Source: Lentinula raphanica
Lineage: Eukaryota > Basidiomycota > Agaricomycetes > Agaricales > Omphalotaceae
DNA: 64,000 nt
Direction: 5' to 3'
Assembly (NCBI GenBank): GCA_027919835.1
Contig: JANVFP010000004.1
Location: forward strand, 620,001-684,000
Part shown: one piece after another, positions 10,768 to 22,353 of the stretch
How the letters are laid out: each line of letters opens with the position of its first letter
Position numbering within the stretch: the stretch's first letter is position 1
Position numbers and translations under genes: made by a program
The notes under the pieces: model-generated
What the model saw: only the letters and a program-made list of their open reading frames with translations
Databases searched by the model: none
Told to the model about the DNA's origin: nothing

Positions 10768-11355
10768 CTTCCATTGTCATCTGGTCTCGAGATCGATCCC
10801 GCTCAGCGTTGTCATCGGCGAGTATGACTTTGACGCGGTCCCATTAGCCCAGCTCAGACCGCGATTGATCCTTCTAGAGCGGAGAGTTTCGCTGCTTTGA
10901 GAACAAATGAACGTTTGACCTCATTCCCTCAACTTACCACAATAGTTCCAGGCTCCAGGCCTCCACAATGGAACGGAGATTTGGTTTCCGCTTTAAGCAA
11001 TAAGTGGATACTTGCAGAGCGTGCTGTACCATCAGTCAAAACATGAGCATGGACCATCGGCGGGCCAAACTACTTTTGGGATGACCGCCACGTTGACCTA
11101 ATCTGGTAATTGTGCTATGATTGTTTGACCTAATCAAGATTGACCGCGTAACCGTGTTGTTTGTATCCGTGTACGCGTCTGTGGCAACCACGCAAAGCTG
11201 ACCTGTTATAAGAAGCTCCTAGTCTTCGTCTTTCTCCTCCACTAGTTTGAACGTCGGGTTCGAAGACTCTCACCTCTGCTCGTCAACCATCTCTGGACTC
11301 ATTCTCGATCCGTTTTGTCTTCCTGCATACACCTGCCACTCCAAGATCCACCAAT
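10768..11355. other. Intergenic, promoter region of the zinc-finger gene
   Basis: No ORF. Pyrimidine-rich stretches (for example CTTTCTCCTCCAC near 11230) just upstream of the ATG at 11356 are typical of basidiomycete core promoters. Confidence 0.5.
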
Positions 11356-12933
11356 ATGCCCTTCATGCAAGCTGATGCTTTCGACGCCCCAAGCGTTCCG
11401 CGCCTTTCAGGCTTAGCCCCCGGGGCCGATGGAAACTGGGTAGATGCTGAGCAATCGTGAGTCTATACTCTCTTCAGTGACTGGAACCTAAATCTAAGTT
11501 ACATTTTATCTTCGTCCTCGATCTCCTTTCCACGATCATTCAGGTATATGCTACCGACCAGCAGATATGACTGGGAACCGGTCTGCAGCGACCAACAGAC
11601 GCATCCACCTCAGGAGGACGACGGTTGGGAGCTTATGAAGGAGTGGCTAATCATGCGACCTAAGGACGTTGACCGCAATCCACTCACCAATGAGGTGCAG
11701 ACGGAAGCGTACTCGTCACAGAACTTTCCACCACAGCCGTCCTATCCCATTCCTCCAGCGGCTTTCACTTCCACTTCGCACTCGTTCATAGGCCACCCGT
11801 CAGGCCTGACGTCCGCGTCCCCGTTGCTGTCTTCTGCTTCGTCGTCGTCACGGTCCACAAACTCCACGCCTCCCTTGAGAACGCCGCCCCTCGGTAGCCA
11901 GTTGGTGCTACCCGAATACGATCCAGGTTATGGCAACAATTTCGAGACTGCTCAGGTGGGTTCGAGGCAGACCTATTTCAACCCCACTCCGTATGGCCTT
12001 GTCAGCGATGGTGCCTATGGAGTGATGCACCCTGTGGCCACGGGCAGCTTCGCAGACTTCGACCTGAACGGCAACTATGGTCCTGCACCGTTTCAACAGC
12101 TCCAAATCAGCGACTCGATATCCACCAACGAGGACGTGGCGTCCCAGTCTTCTGTCCATATGGGATATCAGGGGACTTTCCCATTCCTACCCCAAGACCA
12201 GTCGACATATAAAGGCTCTTATTTCAAGTCCGAGGAAGATCGCGTTACCAGCGACGGAGCCTCCCTCGCAGTCTCGGACGCGGTTTTTGGCGAAGAATTG
12301 ACTCTTGGGTATACTAGCCACGCTCAGGCTGCTTCGACTGGGGACATAACACAGAATCTCCCCGAGGCTACATCGCTTGATCAGCAGCCACCCCTTATTC
12401 ATCAGCAAGAAGACGTACGAATCGCATCAAACGAGGATGGAGACTGCTCCCAGGTGTTCTACTATAAGCGCAGGCTCGAGAATGGACCTCTTTTTCCGAG
12501 CCCTCTCCTCGTGCACAGCGACGAACCCCAGACCTGCAAGATTCTCCTGAGTTCCGAGGAACCCTGCAATCACGCATTCAAACCTGATGGCTCGGATCGC
12601 TTGAAACACATACAGACTCACGTTGATGAACAAGTTGGCGTGGTCCACCATGTCAGTTCCGGAAGACGACTATCGAAGAAGAGCAACGCACTCTTAGTTT
12701 GCAGATGGAGTGATGGCATGCGCTCGACATGCCATAGGTCTGTGTTCACGGGTGTGCGCAGCCTTAAGCGGCACTACGATAGTCACCTACCTCCTCGTAT
12801 GAAATGCCCATTGTGCGAAAAGCTGTTTTCAGAGTCGAGGATGGACTCGTATAACCGACATTGGAAATCTCGCCACGCGGATCAGATTGTGTCGAGCCAA
12901 GAAGGAGGAGAAAAGGAGCTACTGAGCTGTTGA
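11356..12933 (+). CDS. C2H2 zinc-finger protein, putative transcription factor (496 aa)
   Basis: Exon 1 is 11356-11456 and exon 2 is 11544-12933; the 87 bp intron splits a serine codon and keeps the frame. The N-terminal two thirds are Ser/Pro/Gln/Tyr-rich low-complexity sequence, as in fungal activation regions. The C-terminus has three Cys/His clusters: C-x(8)-C...H-x(3)-H (CKILLSSEEPCNHAF with HIQTH), C-x(10)-C...H-x(4)-H (CRWSDGMRSTC with HYDSH) and C-x(2)-C...H-x(4)-H (CPLCEKLF with HWKSRH). The first two have long C-C spacing, seen in other agaricomycete zinc-finger regulators. Probably a nuclear DNA-binding regulator. Targets unknown. Confidence 0.82.
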
Positions 12934-13370
12934 GCTGTACATCGTCTATCCATTCACTAACACTCACCTTGATACCCTCATGTCACAATCACCTACTATG
13001 TACATGCCTCTTACATACCCTCATGAATCTCTGATCTTATGATGATGCTCGATATATACGCTGTGGTGTTCGATTGCGAGTACTCAGGAAGAAAGTTCTG
13101 GCACCGTGCGTCGGCGTTCACTCAGAGAGGTGAGAGAATCACAATTCTGAATTCATGAACGCGTTGAATCAAAGGCTGTATGTACTACATAAGCGCTAAT
13201 TGCTGCTAATTGGGCGTTTGCTGACAAAGCAACGGGCAGAACACGGCTTCCCGATAAAGTTCTTCGTGTTCCGTCCTACTAATGCAATTCTCATCCTCTT
13301 TCGAAAGCTTGTGTACTGGCCAAATATTTCTTCAAACACTCCATCGACAATATAACTACAAAGGACTATC
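12934..13370. other. Intergenic, no gene seen
   Basis: 3' UTR of the zinc-finger gene and promoter of the lactonase-like gene. No RNA gene or repeat seen. Confidence 0.5.
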
Positions 13371-14846
13371 ATGGATATTGACATGATGCAACCTGTACAG
13401 CAGGTTCTCATGCCTTCGTTGAACGCTACCAGTTATCCAGAAACTCTTCATATCCTGGCCGGTTCCTTCCGCTCCGTTTCACTCTTTCTGCTTGCATTCT
13501 CTCCGGCTCAAAGGTCGTTATCACTGGTACATCGAGCTCCTGGTTATGGGCCGCATCAATATCTGGCCACGAACCGGGACAAGTTGAGGAGCTCGCGTCG
13601 AGGAGACATCGAGGAGTCGGATGGATTGGTAGCGTTTACCACGAGCTGGGCTGTCCCGCCGATAATTTCCAGCTGGGAGATAACCCGAGACTGGCAGATT
13701 AACCACCTTGATAACGTTCCGATAACGGCTGTCTCATCTTATATCACCCTCCCTCCGCCTTACACTCATCTGTACTCGATGGGCGGACCTACAGGTGAAG
13801 TGCATCTGCTTTCACCCCAAACAGGTTCTTTCGAGGAAAAGATTCAAGAAGTCCCCTTCGTCCCGTCTGACAAATTAGCAGACGCGGACAAGTCGCGAAA
13901 GGCGTTGAGATACGGCTGTCATGCGATTGAGTTCACTCATGTCCCTGGGACGAACACCCGGCTAGCATTTGTTCCTGTGCTTGGGACCAACTCTATCGAA
14001 GTGTACCTGCATGATCCACAATCGGGACATCTAACACACGTCTTTTCGTCACCTTCACCAAGAGATGGTGTACAGGATGGTCCACGACATCTCAAACTCC
14101 ATCCTAATGGAAAGATGCTCTATTGTGTCACCGAACACACGAATCTCTTGGATACATACTCCATCGGCGTCGATGGCGAAGCAGACTCGAACGTTGAATG
14201 GTCGAAGAATCCTCTCACCTATCTTGATACACGTTCCCTTCTCCCTCCAGACCTGTCGTATCCGAACGCCCCCATGGACGTTGTACATCGGTTCAGAGGA
14301 GACACGCTGATGCTTGGGCCAGGTGCTGCAGGAGGGCAGTTACCCACCGAGATATGGGCCACGACGCGAGGTGCGACTGAAGAAGACCGAGGGTGGGTCA
14401 GTGTATTCAGATTGGACGAGGAGGGGATGTTTGTTCGTTCCGCGACAGAAAATGAATCCTTGACTGCCCCCGTATTGGAGAGATACGAAACACCGACATC
14501 GGGAGGAAAAGCCCATGCTATTGATTTGTATCCGAAACATCCCTCTTCGCTTCCTTCTTCCTTCTTTCAGTCCAATTCAACTGTCAAAGGAACTCCTGTA
14601 TGGATTCTACTAACAGACGATTCGGATTACGCTGCTGGTAAATCACAAGAGGGAGAATCAGCGAGGGTAATCAGACCCAGAGGTGGTGTCCGTGTACTCG
14701 AGTGGGACGGCTGGTCAAGTAGTGGTGTTCGGGAGGTTGTAGGTTGGCCTTCTGAGAATGGGGAAGAGACAGAAAGCACAATTCTGGAGGAATTGATGCA
14801 TGGTGCAAGCCATGCGATCTGGTTGACAGCAGATGAGGTAGACTAA
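13371..14846 (+). CDS. Lactonase-fold seven-bladed beta-propeller protein (carboxymuconate cyclase/CMLE-like, 491 aa)
   Basis: A single-exon gene. Residues ~185-270 contain YGCHAIEFTHVPGTNTRLAF, SIEVYLHDPQSGHLTHVF and DGPRHLKLHPNGKMLYCVTE, the repeating blade pattern of the fungal 3-carboxy-cis,cis-muconate lactonizing enzyme / 6-phosphogluconolactonase family. The fungal CMLE acts in the beta-ketoadipate pathway of aromatic acid breakdown. At 491 residues it is longer than the classical enzyme (roughly 370), with inserted loops, so it may be a divergent relative with another substrate. No signal peptide is visible, suggesting a cytosolic protein. Neighbours give no pathway support. Confidence 0.8.
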   Translation: MDIDMMQPVQQVLMPSLNATSYPETLHILAGSFRSVSLFLLAFSPAQRSLSLVHRAPGYGPHQYLATNRDKLRSSRRGDIEESDGLVAFTTSWAVPPIISSWEITRDWQINHLDNVPITAVSSYITLPPPYTHLYSMGGPTGEVHLLSPQTGSFEEKIQEVPFVPSDKLADADKSRKALRYGCHAIEFTHVPGTNTRLAFVPVLGTNSIEVYLHDPQSGHLTHVFSSPSPRDGVQDGPRHLKLHPNGKMLYCVTEHTNLLDTYSIGVDGEADSNVEWSKNPLTYLDTRSLLPPDLSYPNAPMDVVHRFRGDTLMLGPGAAGGQLPTEIWATTRGATEEDRGWVSVFRLDEEGMFVRSATENESLTAPVLERYETPTSGGKAHAIDLYPKHPSSLPSSFFQSNSTVKGTPVWILLTDDSDYAAGKSQEGESARVIRPRGGVRVLEWDGWSSSGVREVVGWPSENGEETESTILEELMHGASHAIWLTADEVD

Positions 14847-14938
14847 TCAATGTGGAGATAATTTATCCTGAGAATCATATTCATCATAAGTACTTTCAAA
14901 CCTTACGAGTTACGACTTCGTGAAACTCTGAGCAAAAC

Positions 14939-14948
14939 AAAAAAAAAA
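14939..14948 (-). terminator. Pol III T-run terminator of the second tRNA-Leu
   Basis: Ten T on the minus strand, starting 21 bp after the tRNA 3' end. Confidence 0.65.
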
Positions 14949-14969
14949 TACCCCAACAGAAGTTGATAT

Positions 14970-15049
14970 TGACGACAGTGGGATTCGAACCCACGCCACG
15001 AATGACTAGATCCTGATTCTAGCGCCTTAGACCACTCGGCCATGTCGCC
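14970..15049 (-). tRNA. tRNA-Leu (anticodon CAG), second copy
   Basis: Same fold and anticodon loop (ATCAGGA) as the copy at 1553-1632. The only differences I see are one base in each acceptor strand: GGCGACA/TGTCGTC here against GGCAACA/TGTTGTC there. The fourth pair is G-C instead of A-T, so pairing is kept. The two copies face in opposite directions 13.3 kb apart. Confidence 0.96.
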
Positions 15050-15489
15050 AACATCTATCATGAAGTTCATCCGTTGAAACCCTCATAAATTAAAAGGGAC
15101 ATCCCCGACGATAGTCAACTATCATCGACAGCACTCAGGTGAGTGACCCAGATATTTGTATGCAGTAAACTGACCGTGCTACGTCCACTTGTTTACCATT
15201 CCCCATACAAAGAGATTTTCAACGTTTGTCCAATGATTTCTCCTTGGTCACTCTAAATTCCGGGGAAATCCTTCGTCATGAAGATTAAGAAGATTGAAGA
15301 GAATGAGATGCAAACCATTTCGCTCTAGAACCAACAAATAAGCTCTTGACATTCGAGTCAGTACTTTCATGTTCAGGTCATAATATGTGTTCATCGACAC
15401 TGACGACAAAGTCGGGTACCGTCCCTTTTATTGGTCTACGACAGGTTCCTTCCAGCACGTTTCTAAAATTTAAAACGAGCCTACTCCTT
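15050..15489. other. Intergenic, no gene seen
   Basis: Spacer between the tRNA and the 3' end of the F-box gene; no supported feature. Confidence 0.5.
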
Positions 15490-18200
15490 TCAACTTTCTA
15501 GCCCTCGTCGCAGTTCTTCATCCCTGGCACTCTCTAAACTCAACTGCATCGCCAACCTCAAGTCTTCATCTATATCCTCATCTGCACTTGAAGACGTTCT
15601 AGGTCCATAAGCGAGGGGCCTGGTAGATGTTGAGATAGCTCTCTGGGAGTTTGGGTGGACTACAGACAACATGGCGCTCGTATCAGGTTTGACAACATTC
15701 GATGCAAGCGGTTTTCGCCACGCCCCTTGGGTTGCATAACCGGCGCTTGCGACGGAAGGTGAGGTCGACGACTTGGGTGGCGATCGTGAGCCTCGTCTAG
15801 AAGACTTAGGGCTGATGCTCGGGAAAGCACCCTTGTCGACACTGGGTATGGCGGTCTCGGGAGAGGTCGATACAGATGGCGCGAAAGAAGATGGTGTATG
15901 TTCTCCCACAGGGGACGCTTCGCGAGGCTCTCGGATAAGAGCCTTTTGATTCGAGTACTTCGAGTCGGATGTCTGCACTGTTCCAGGCGAATGCAGAGAA
16001 GAGTTCGTACTGTCTGGAACACGATCGACCAACGAACGGTGAGACGCCGACTGATATGGGATATCGTCAAATTCTCTTTCGAACACAGCATCGTCCATGG
16101 AGCTAGATGAATTGTTGAATTGACCTTGTCGACTTGAACCTTCACCAGCTCGAGGAGCTGGACCAGAGACCTCATCCCGACTTAGCATGAGCACGTACTC
16201 CAGAGCTTCAGCTTCGCTCAACCCCAAGCGTTCCAAGTTGGCGTGATGTTCGCGTTCTCGACCATAAGTTTTGCGAGCATGTTGTGTCTTCTGATCATGC
16301 TCTTTGAGTGATTCTGTGATCAACTCATCAACGAGTATTTTCTCTGTGCTCACAAAGTTAGTAATTGAGGAGCGTGAAGACTGTAGAAAGGCTGTGAACT
16401 AACCATATCCTTTGACAGTTTTGATGGGCTTTTCCTTTCCAACGTACATCCTCTTCGGATTAGTTCCATGCTTCCACGAGGCAATAGACGAAACATCGGC
16501 TTTGAACGACAAAGCATTATCACCTATGCTGGCGACAACAGAATCACCTTCTTTACCGAGTAGAATCTGGTTCACACTCGTAGGAACCGCTTGGTCTTGA
16601 GCGCCGACACCGATTCCTCTGATTCTTGACGGAGACAGTGGCGATCTGAGCACACGAAGACGAGTAAAGGAGCACGCGTCAAATATAGAGGTGTCTCCAA
16701 GTTCTGACCCTGTGACAAGGATGACAGAATTCCAAGCCAGCGCAGTTACTGCAGAGCCATCAGGATGTGCTTCGAATTTGGATGTGTGAGAGACCAGATG
16801 GAAGGTGTTGGCGTTGCTTGGGTAAAGGGGATCAACGTGAGGGTAAACTGTGATCCACCCCATTTGGTGACCTGCTATGACGAAGCTAGCTTCATTGGCT
16901 TTACCTGGGCAGGGATAGAGCACGGTTACTGCGCCGGATGTTTCATCAGAGTAATATTTCGAGATCCTGTATGCAGAACTCGTGTGTTCGAGCACGATGC
17001 CCCAAAATTCTGCCCGGGAACGATACGTCACGAATGCATGCGCACCGGAAGATGTAAAGTTGCTATTGACGTGAAGGGAGGAGGGCATATATGCGCCGCC
17101 CTCATCGTTCCTGATAGGGCTCGGAATTCTGACCTTGGGCGATTCCAATACAGGAAGAAGTGGGACCGGGTCGTCCCGATTTGCCAAGGCAATCTGAGAC
17201 CAGAACACTATTTCGCCACTATCGGTGGTCGAAAAAACCGTGTAGCCATGCGAACTGGAGCGGAGAGCGAGCGAGACACAGATAGCAGGTGAAAAGCTTT
17301 GCGACGTCCATAGACATCGAACCTTTTTGGCATCCCATACTTTGATGCGCCCATCTCGTGCAGCTGATACAACAAGAGAGCCAGTGTCATCCCATTCAAC
17401 GTGTGTGACTTCTGCTTCATGTTCTTCGTTCACTCTGCATCGGATTAATCTAGCAGCAGATCGCGTTCTACTGTCCATTGTCTTGAGAGCTGTCATAACT
17501 GCAACCTCGCCATTCCTGAATCCCCATACGATTTTGGCAGTGCCACCGTCAGAGGTCAACGAACATGCTGTAACACTTGTCGCGAATTCAGTGTTGGGAT
17601 TGCCGATACCAAGGCCGTTCCCAGCAGGAGATGGGGAGAGAAAGCCTTTAATGACCTTCCCAGTCAGAGGGATTGAACGAGCCACGATCCCGTATTGGAT
17701 AGATGAACTCATCAGGGAGTTGGATTGCATCAGATGCATAGTAGAAATGAACGAGTGTACTGGAACATGGGCAACACTAGTGTTGCGAGACATTTCCCAA
17801 GGTCTGAAGCTACAGTTAGAGACGACATTCACGAGAAATAATTAGCCATATACCTTGTAGCTTTGAAGCGAAAGATGTATTCCTTTTTCCAGGAGGACTC
17901 GGTTCTTCGGAGAAGCAGCATTTTTTCACTCGAGATTTCGCTCTCAGGCGAAATACCGAGAAAATTCAGAAGAAATGCTCTGAACCAGGTGTGGTCTTCG
18001 TTGACATGCTCATTGAGCGCTTTGTTGACTAGCGAGAGCGCGAAGAGTGAAAGAGGATCAAGATAAGCCGTGATATGTGTGAGATTTTCGGTTGGGAGAG
18101 AAAAGAGCAGTCCATGTTGTGTTGTTGGTTCGTGAGATGATAAAAGATGTTGCGATAAAGTCGATTTCTTGGATTGAGCCTTGTGATGTCTATATGGCAT
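15490..18200 (-). CDS. F-box / WD40 / UIM protein, Ufo1-like SCF substrate receptor (868 aa)
   Basis: Three exons: 17854-18200, 16404-17809 and 15490-16343, with introns of 44 and 60 bp. Residues ~30-80 form an F-box (LFSLPTENLTHITAYLDPLS...WFRAFL). The second exon encodes WD40-type blades, for example HVEWDDTGSLVVSAARDGRI followed by KVWD, and ALAWNSVILVTGSELGDTSI. The last exon is Ser/Pro-rich and ends with a ubiquitin-interacting motif, DEDLRLAMQLSLESARDEEL; an earlier LGLSEAEALEYVLMLSRDE resembles a second one. F-box plus WD40 plus C-terminal UIMs is the layout of yeast Ufo1 (fission yeast Pof10 is related), a receptor of the SCF ubiquitin ligase. The second junction uses acceptor GCACAG. 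Head-to-head with the Rheb gene, 191 bp apart. Confidence 0.85.
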
Positions 18201-18321
18201 ATAACGGGGTCGCCTTTAGAAAAAAGTTCGTGCGCAGACTTCGCCTACGCTGTGGTGGAAGTTCTACTGAGAGTACAGGAGACCCTAGATTCAGGGTTAA
18301 TGTTAGTCATCTTCCGGTCCG

Positions 18322-18338
18322 GCTTATTTATAATAAGC
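18322..18338. promoter_or_regulatory. Dyad AT-rich TATA-like site in a divergent promoter
   Basis: GCTTATTTATAATAAGC is nearly palindromic and contains TATA-like sequence on both strands. It lies 54 bp before the Rheb ATG and 122 bp before the F-box gene ATG, so it could serve either gene. Confidence 0.45.
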
Positions 18339-18391
18339 GCTGGCGGTATCGATAGTTGCTTTGAGTTTTCAATTCAACGTCAACCTTCAAC

Positions 18392-19264
18392 ATGCCTGTT
18401 GAAGTTAAAAGACGAAAAATTGCAGTCCTAGGAGCTCGTTCTGTGGGTAAGCAAGTACTACTCTCTCTTCTATCTTGTTTGAAGCCACAATCTTTCTATA
18501 GGCAAATCTTCCCTGGTGCACACATGTCGTTTATTAGACCCATAATTCTGCTTGTTCATGGAACCAAGACTAGGTCAAGCAATTTGTAGAAAAACAGTTC
18601 ATCGACTCTTACTACCCGACAATTGAACGGGCATACGTCAAAAACATCTCGTACAAGGGCAATGAGTACGTGCTTGAGATCTTTGATACCGCTGGCCAGG
18701 TGCGTGCAGTCACTTTGGTACATCCACAGCATTTGAATAACGACAATCTATATTTCCAGGATGAATTTTCACCACTCAAAGCACAGTATGCGATCGGAAT
18801 CCATGGATATGTGCTTGTATACTCTATCGCTTCAACCGATAGTTTCGAAATGGTTCAAATACTGCGCGACAAGATCCTCGATTATTGTGGGGTGACGGAT
18901 ATTCCATGTGTCATCGTCGGTGCAAAGTCAGATCTTCACTCAAGGTTACTCTACTTCTGCCATCTTATAGTGTATATGCAAACTCAATCTGACTGTTGTT
19001 TCAGTCGACAAGTCCAATTATCAGAGCTGGAGAAACTCGCTGAAGCAAATAATGCTGCGTGTGTGGAAACCAGTGCGAAAGATGATGTCAACGTTGGTGA
19101 GTTTTTAGTACTCCGTTCGCACAGTTGACCGTATCCCGGATTACTCATTGTGGATGGGTTAATTTGTTACAGGACGTGTTTTCCAGCTATGTGTTCAAGA
19201 GATCGAGCGACGTCTGTCCAGCAATCAAACTGCTCCACAAGCTAATCGATGCCTCTTGCAATAA
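18392..19264 (+). CDS. RHB1: Rheb-family small GTPase (187 aa), with unusual G4 motif
   Basis: Six exons: 18392-18446, 18502-18515 (a 14 nt microexon), 18574-18699, 18760-18944, 19005-19096 and 19173-19264; all joins keep phase. G1 is GARSVGKSS with the Rheb-typical arginine. The effector region is DSYYPTIE, G3 is DTAGQDEFS and G5 is ETSAK. The C-terminus CLLQ is a CaaX box predicted to be farnesylated. Rheb activates TORC1 at lysosome/vacuole-type membranes and is switched off by the TSC complex. G4 reads VGAKSDL where NKxD is expected, so the asparagine that contacts guanine is replaced by alanine. This could lower nucleotide affinity or be a species-specific variant. Confidence 0.93.
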
Positions 19265-20356
19265 TGGAACAACAGCAACGAACAGTTGGCGCATTATCAA
19301 ATGCTTCAATCAAGGAATTTCTTATCTGATACTGGTTCGTATTCATTCATAAGCCCAAGGAAGTTTCACGAACAAATTTTACCATTATCATGATGGAGGT
19401 TTAGTTGCCCTTATTCGTTATCTATCAATTATCTGCGAAACATACCCTTGTTGCTTGTTCTGTTTCAAGCGTGGATTTTGCTATGTACTTCATTGAACCT
19501 GGACGCAAAAGTACCATACGTACATACCCTTCTCACTGGACGCTTTGGATGTATCTCGTTTGCGCGATCCTGCTCGTTCCGAATCGTGATTTGTACTACT
19601 TGCATTGTTACAGAATATTTTTGCGTTCTGATTGACTTCCATCTACTTCCAAAGTCGTCGTAACTATACTTTCAAAGTTGATAAACCAGCAGGTTTATAT
19701 ATGCATTGAGATCCGTACTGCAATCCCTGCTGCCCCCCTTCGTAATGTAGTGAACAACGCCGACTGAGGTTCTATGCAGCGATTGTCCAGGTTAAACGAA
19801 GCCCAAATTTCAATGTTCCAGGCTCAGACGAACTCGGAATTAGTAGAACGGTCGACTTAGCCGAATACTACACGAACTAACTTTTGTCAGACCTTCTCGC
19901 CTCATGCAAACAGCATGCCAATATTCCTGCTGGAAAGTCCGTTCACGTTCACTATCGGACAGAGACGTTTCTGTAGAACGTCGGAGCTAGATAGTGACGA
20001 GAGGGCATGCGCATTCCAGGTGTGAGCCACTTTCAACGCACGACACACATCCATACCGTAGCATCGTGCAGGATTTCAACGCGATCAGCTGCAGGGATTT
20101 AGTAGCCATTCAATTGGTGAGTGCTAGAAATTCCAGGGTCCGGACTACGCCGCCTAGACTCGTGGAAGCAAAGCGACTTGTGAAGGAATTCATAGTCAGA
20201 GACGTGCGATCGACCACCAGGCTTCGTATTTAACGTTGCTGAGAAAGTAACGCATCCCCTCAATTTCTCTTCCCGAGTCTTCACTTTGCTTGAAGCATAA
20301 CACACCGAACCCAAACTAGCACTCTATATCCTCGATCTAGTCTCTGAGAACAAAAA
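19265..20356. other. Intergenic (1.1 kb), no supported gene
   Basis: Several short ORFs up to 79 codons without motifs. Downstream of the Rheb gene and upstream of the next plus-strand gene. No inverted-repeat or RNA signal recognised. Confidence 0.5.
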
Positions 20357-21588
20357 ATGTTGGATGCGTTCAAACTGAAGCCTTATGACCTCGAACCGGT
20401 TTATGCTTCTTGGCCTGACGCTCCAGTGTTCTACGGGAGCTTACCAAATGACGGTAAGCACCCCAAGAACGTTAAGGATATGCCTGTCGATGAGTGGTTG
20501 AAGAAGATCAAAGAGGGGTGTGTCGAACGAAACGTGCCGAAGGAGTATTGGCACAAAGTAGCCCAGCATTATATGGGCGAAAAAGCGAAAGGGAGGTTGG
20601 ATGAGCTCAAAGCCGTTATGGCGAAGGTTCATGGAGGAAATTATCGTTGGAATTGGGAGAAGTTTAAGATTGCTATGAGAAATATGGGTTGTAAGTCGAT
20701 GATTGCATCATAAACATACACCAGGAGGATTTGTGCTGACGACTTTTGTATAGGGAACGTCGATACCAGCGAGACAGAAACCATCAAGGTACAAGGAAAA
20801 CCGTCTGGTCTGTGGTGGATCCCACACGGCAAAAAAACGGAAGAGCCGGAATGCGAGTCTCCTACAGAAGAAACCCCACCCCATGACGTCGCGGACGCAG
20901 CATCGGAGAAGAGCGGGAGCTCGTTCTGGATCACCCGCAGACCAACAGTCGATAACCTTGATAAGTTGAAGGGGAGATCTGAGAAGGACTCATCAGAGAC
21001 CCACCGGCCCCAACGAAAACGTCCACAACGCTCTGCTACCTCTGGTTCAAACTTGTCTCTGCAGTGGCCTGTGCGGAGAGGCTCGAGAGACGAAATTGAA
21101 GCGAAATCCGAGTACACGTCTCCTTCCGCACCTCGTCCGGGCCCACAGAAAGCTGCTTCCGAAAGCGCGTTGACGACAAAACGGTCTATGACTGCCCCAA
21201 TGATGATACCGGGACAGAGTAATGGCAGCGACGAAAGTGAGCATAGCTTGACCTACTCATGATGCACATACAAACTGACCTGTTCTTGTCTGTAGCGATC
21301 ACCACGGTGACCCATGCACCAGTCTGGCTCTTAAACGCGTGTAATGCGTTGGATTTCTTATCAACGGAGCACCCGAAAGTCATGAGCACACTCTCTGCTA
21401 TCCTGATCACTGCCGGTACAATACCGTCAATCCCCGCTATTAGTGCAGGTGCCGGAGGAGCATTACTAGCGAGCGGTGCGGTTCAGGCAGTCGGAGCCAT
21501 AGCAGTGGGTGTTGGTAGCTGGCTCAAGGCAGCACAACAGGAATCGCAAGCAAGAAGTGTGGCAGGAACATCCGAGCTAGGCTCGTGA
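20357..21588 (+). CDS. Uncharacterised protein with C-terminal glycine/alanine-rich hydrophobic region (369 aa)
   Basis: Exons 20357-20690, 20754-21236 and 21296-21588 join in phase (introns 63 and 59 bp). The first ~110 residues look globular (FKLKPYDLEPVYASWPDAPV, MPVDEWLKKIKEGC, MRNMGW). The middle is charged and disordered (KRPQRSATS and similar). The last ~95 residues contain NALDFLSTEHPKVMSTLSAI followed by a small-residue hydrophobic stretch with ISAGAGGALLASGAVQAVGA. That pattern slightly recalls interferon-induced 6-16/ISG12-type membrane segments, but the match is too loose to claim. Probably a membrane-associated protein; function unknown. Confidence 0.72.
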
Positions 21589-22353
21589 AGTCCACGAGTT
21601 ACGTTGGTTTGAAGGGTGTAATTCATGGTCTCGATTAGCTTTTCGGTCGCTAGACGTTTGAACAGCATGTTGTTACTTGTTGTATGATTAGATTGTCCCT
21701 CCCTTGGGCTTGATGTACATTATAATTATAGCTTTAATATACGGAGATCTTTGCACTAAGTACCAGAGCTGGATGAGCATAATGAATCAACACTGAATGC
21801 AACTTACCTCACAAAGACCATTCAATGCAGTCGAGCTGTTGTTGATACGAGTCCAGCAATTTCAGAGCTATTCAAATTGAGGCTGATAAGCCTCAAGCAA
21901 ACGTAGGTAGTTGAGTACTGCCAACAGCAATGGTCAACGAAAGGACATGGCGGAATGGAGTTGAATCTTGAAACACCCTCTTTAGGGAATCTTTGTGCAT
22001 ATCAGAACGGGCCGGCAATCTCCGCATATAGGCGCCTGTTGATGAGCGCTTGACGCTGCTGTGCATCCAAAGCTGCGCTCTCAACGTTACACGACATTCC
22101 CTCTGAAGATCTACCATCCTCATTCTTTGGCTACCCACTTCCTGGAATCAAGCTTTTGTCGGTCTATGAACAAGTCGTCTACACGCTCTACGCGGTCTTT
22201 GAAACTCGTAAGCCACACTTAAACGACCAGACTCACCAACAACTCCACAGAGGTCGACTCTGTAATACTAGAAAGGATTAACAGTGTCCTTGGCGATAAT
22301 CTACGAACGTAGAACCAACAGCGAGCGCGTTATACGGATTGCTGAATAGGAAT
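21589..22353. other. Intergenic, promoter region of the VPS74 gene
   Basis: No supported ORF. A minus-strand 81-codon ORF at 21893-22138 has no motif. Confidence 0.5.

Noticed and set aside
16765..17845. Plus-strand ORFs of 172-175 codons
   Set aside because: Lie antisense to the WD40 exon, which has clear domain motifs.
22339..22353. Upstream start for VPS74 at 22339
   Set aside because: The codon there is TTG, not ATG; the first ATG is 22354.
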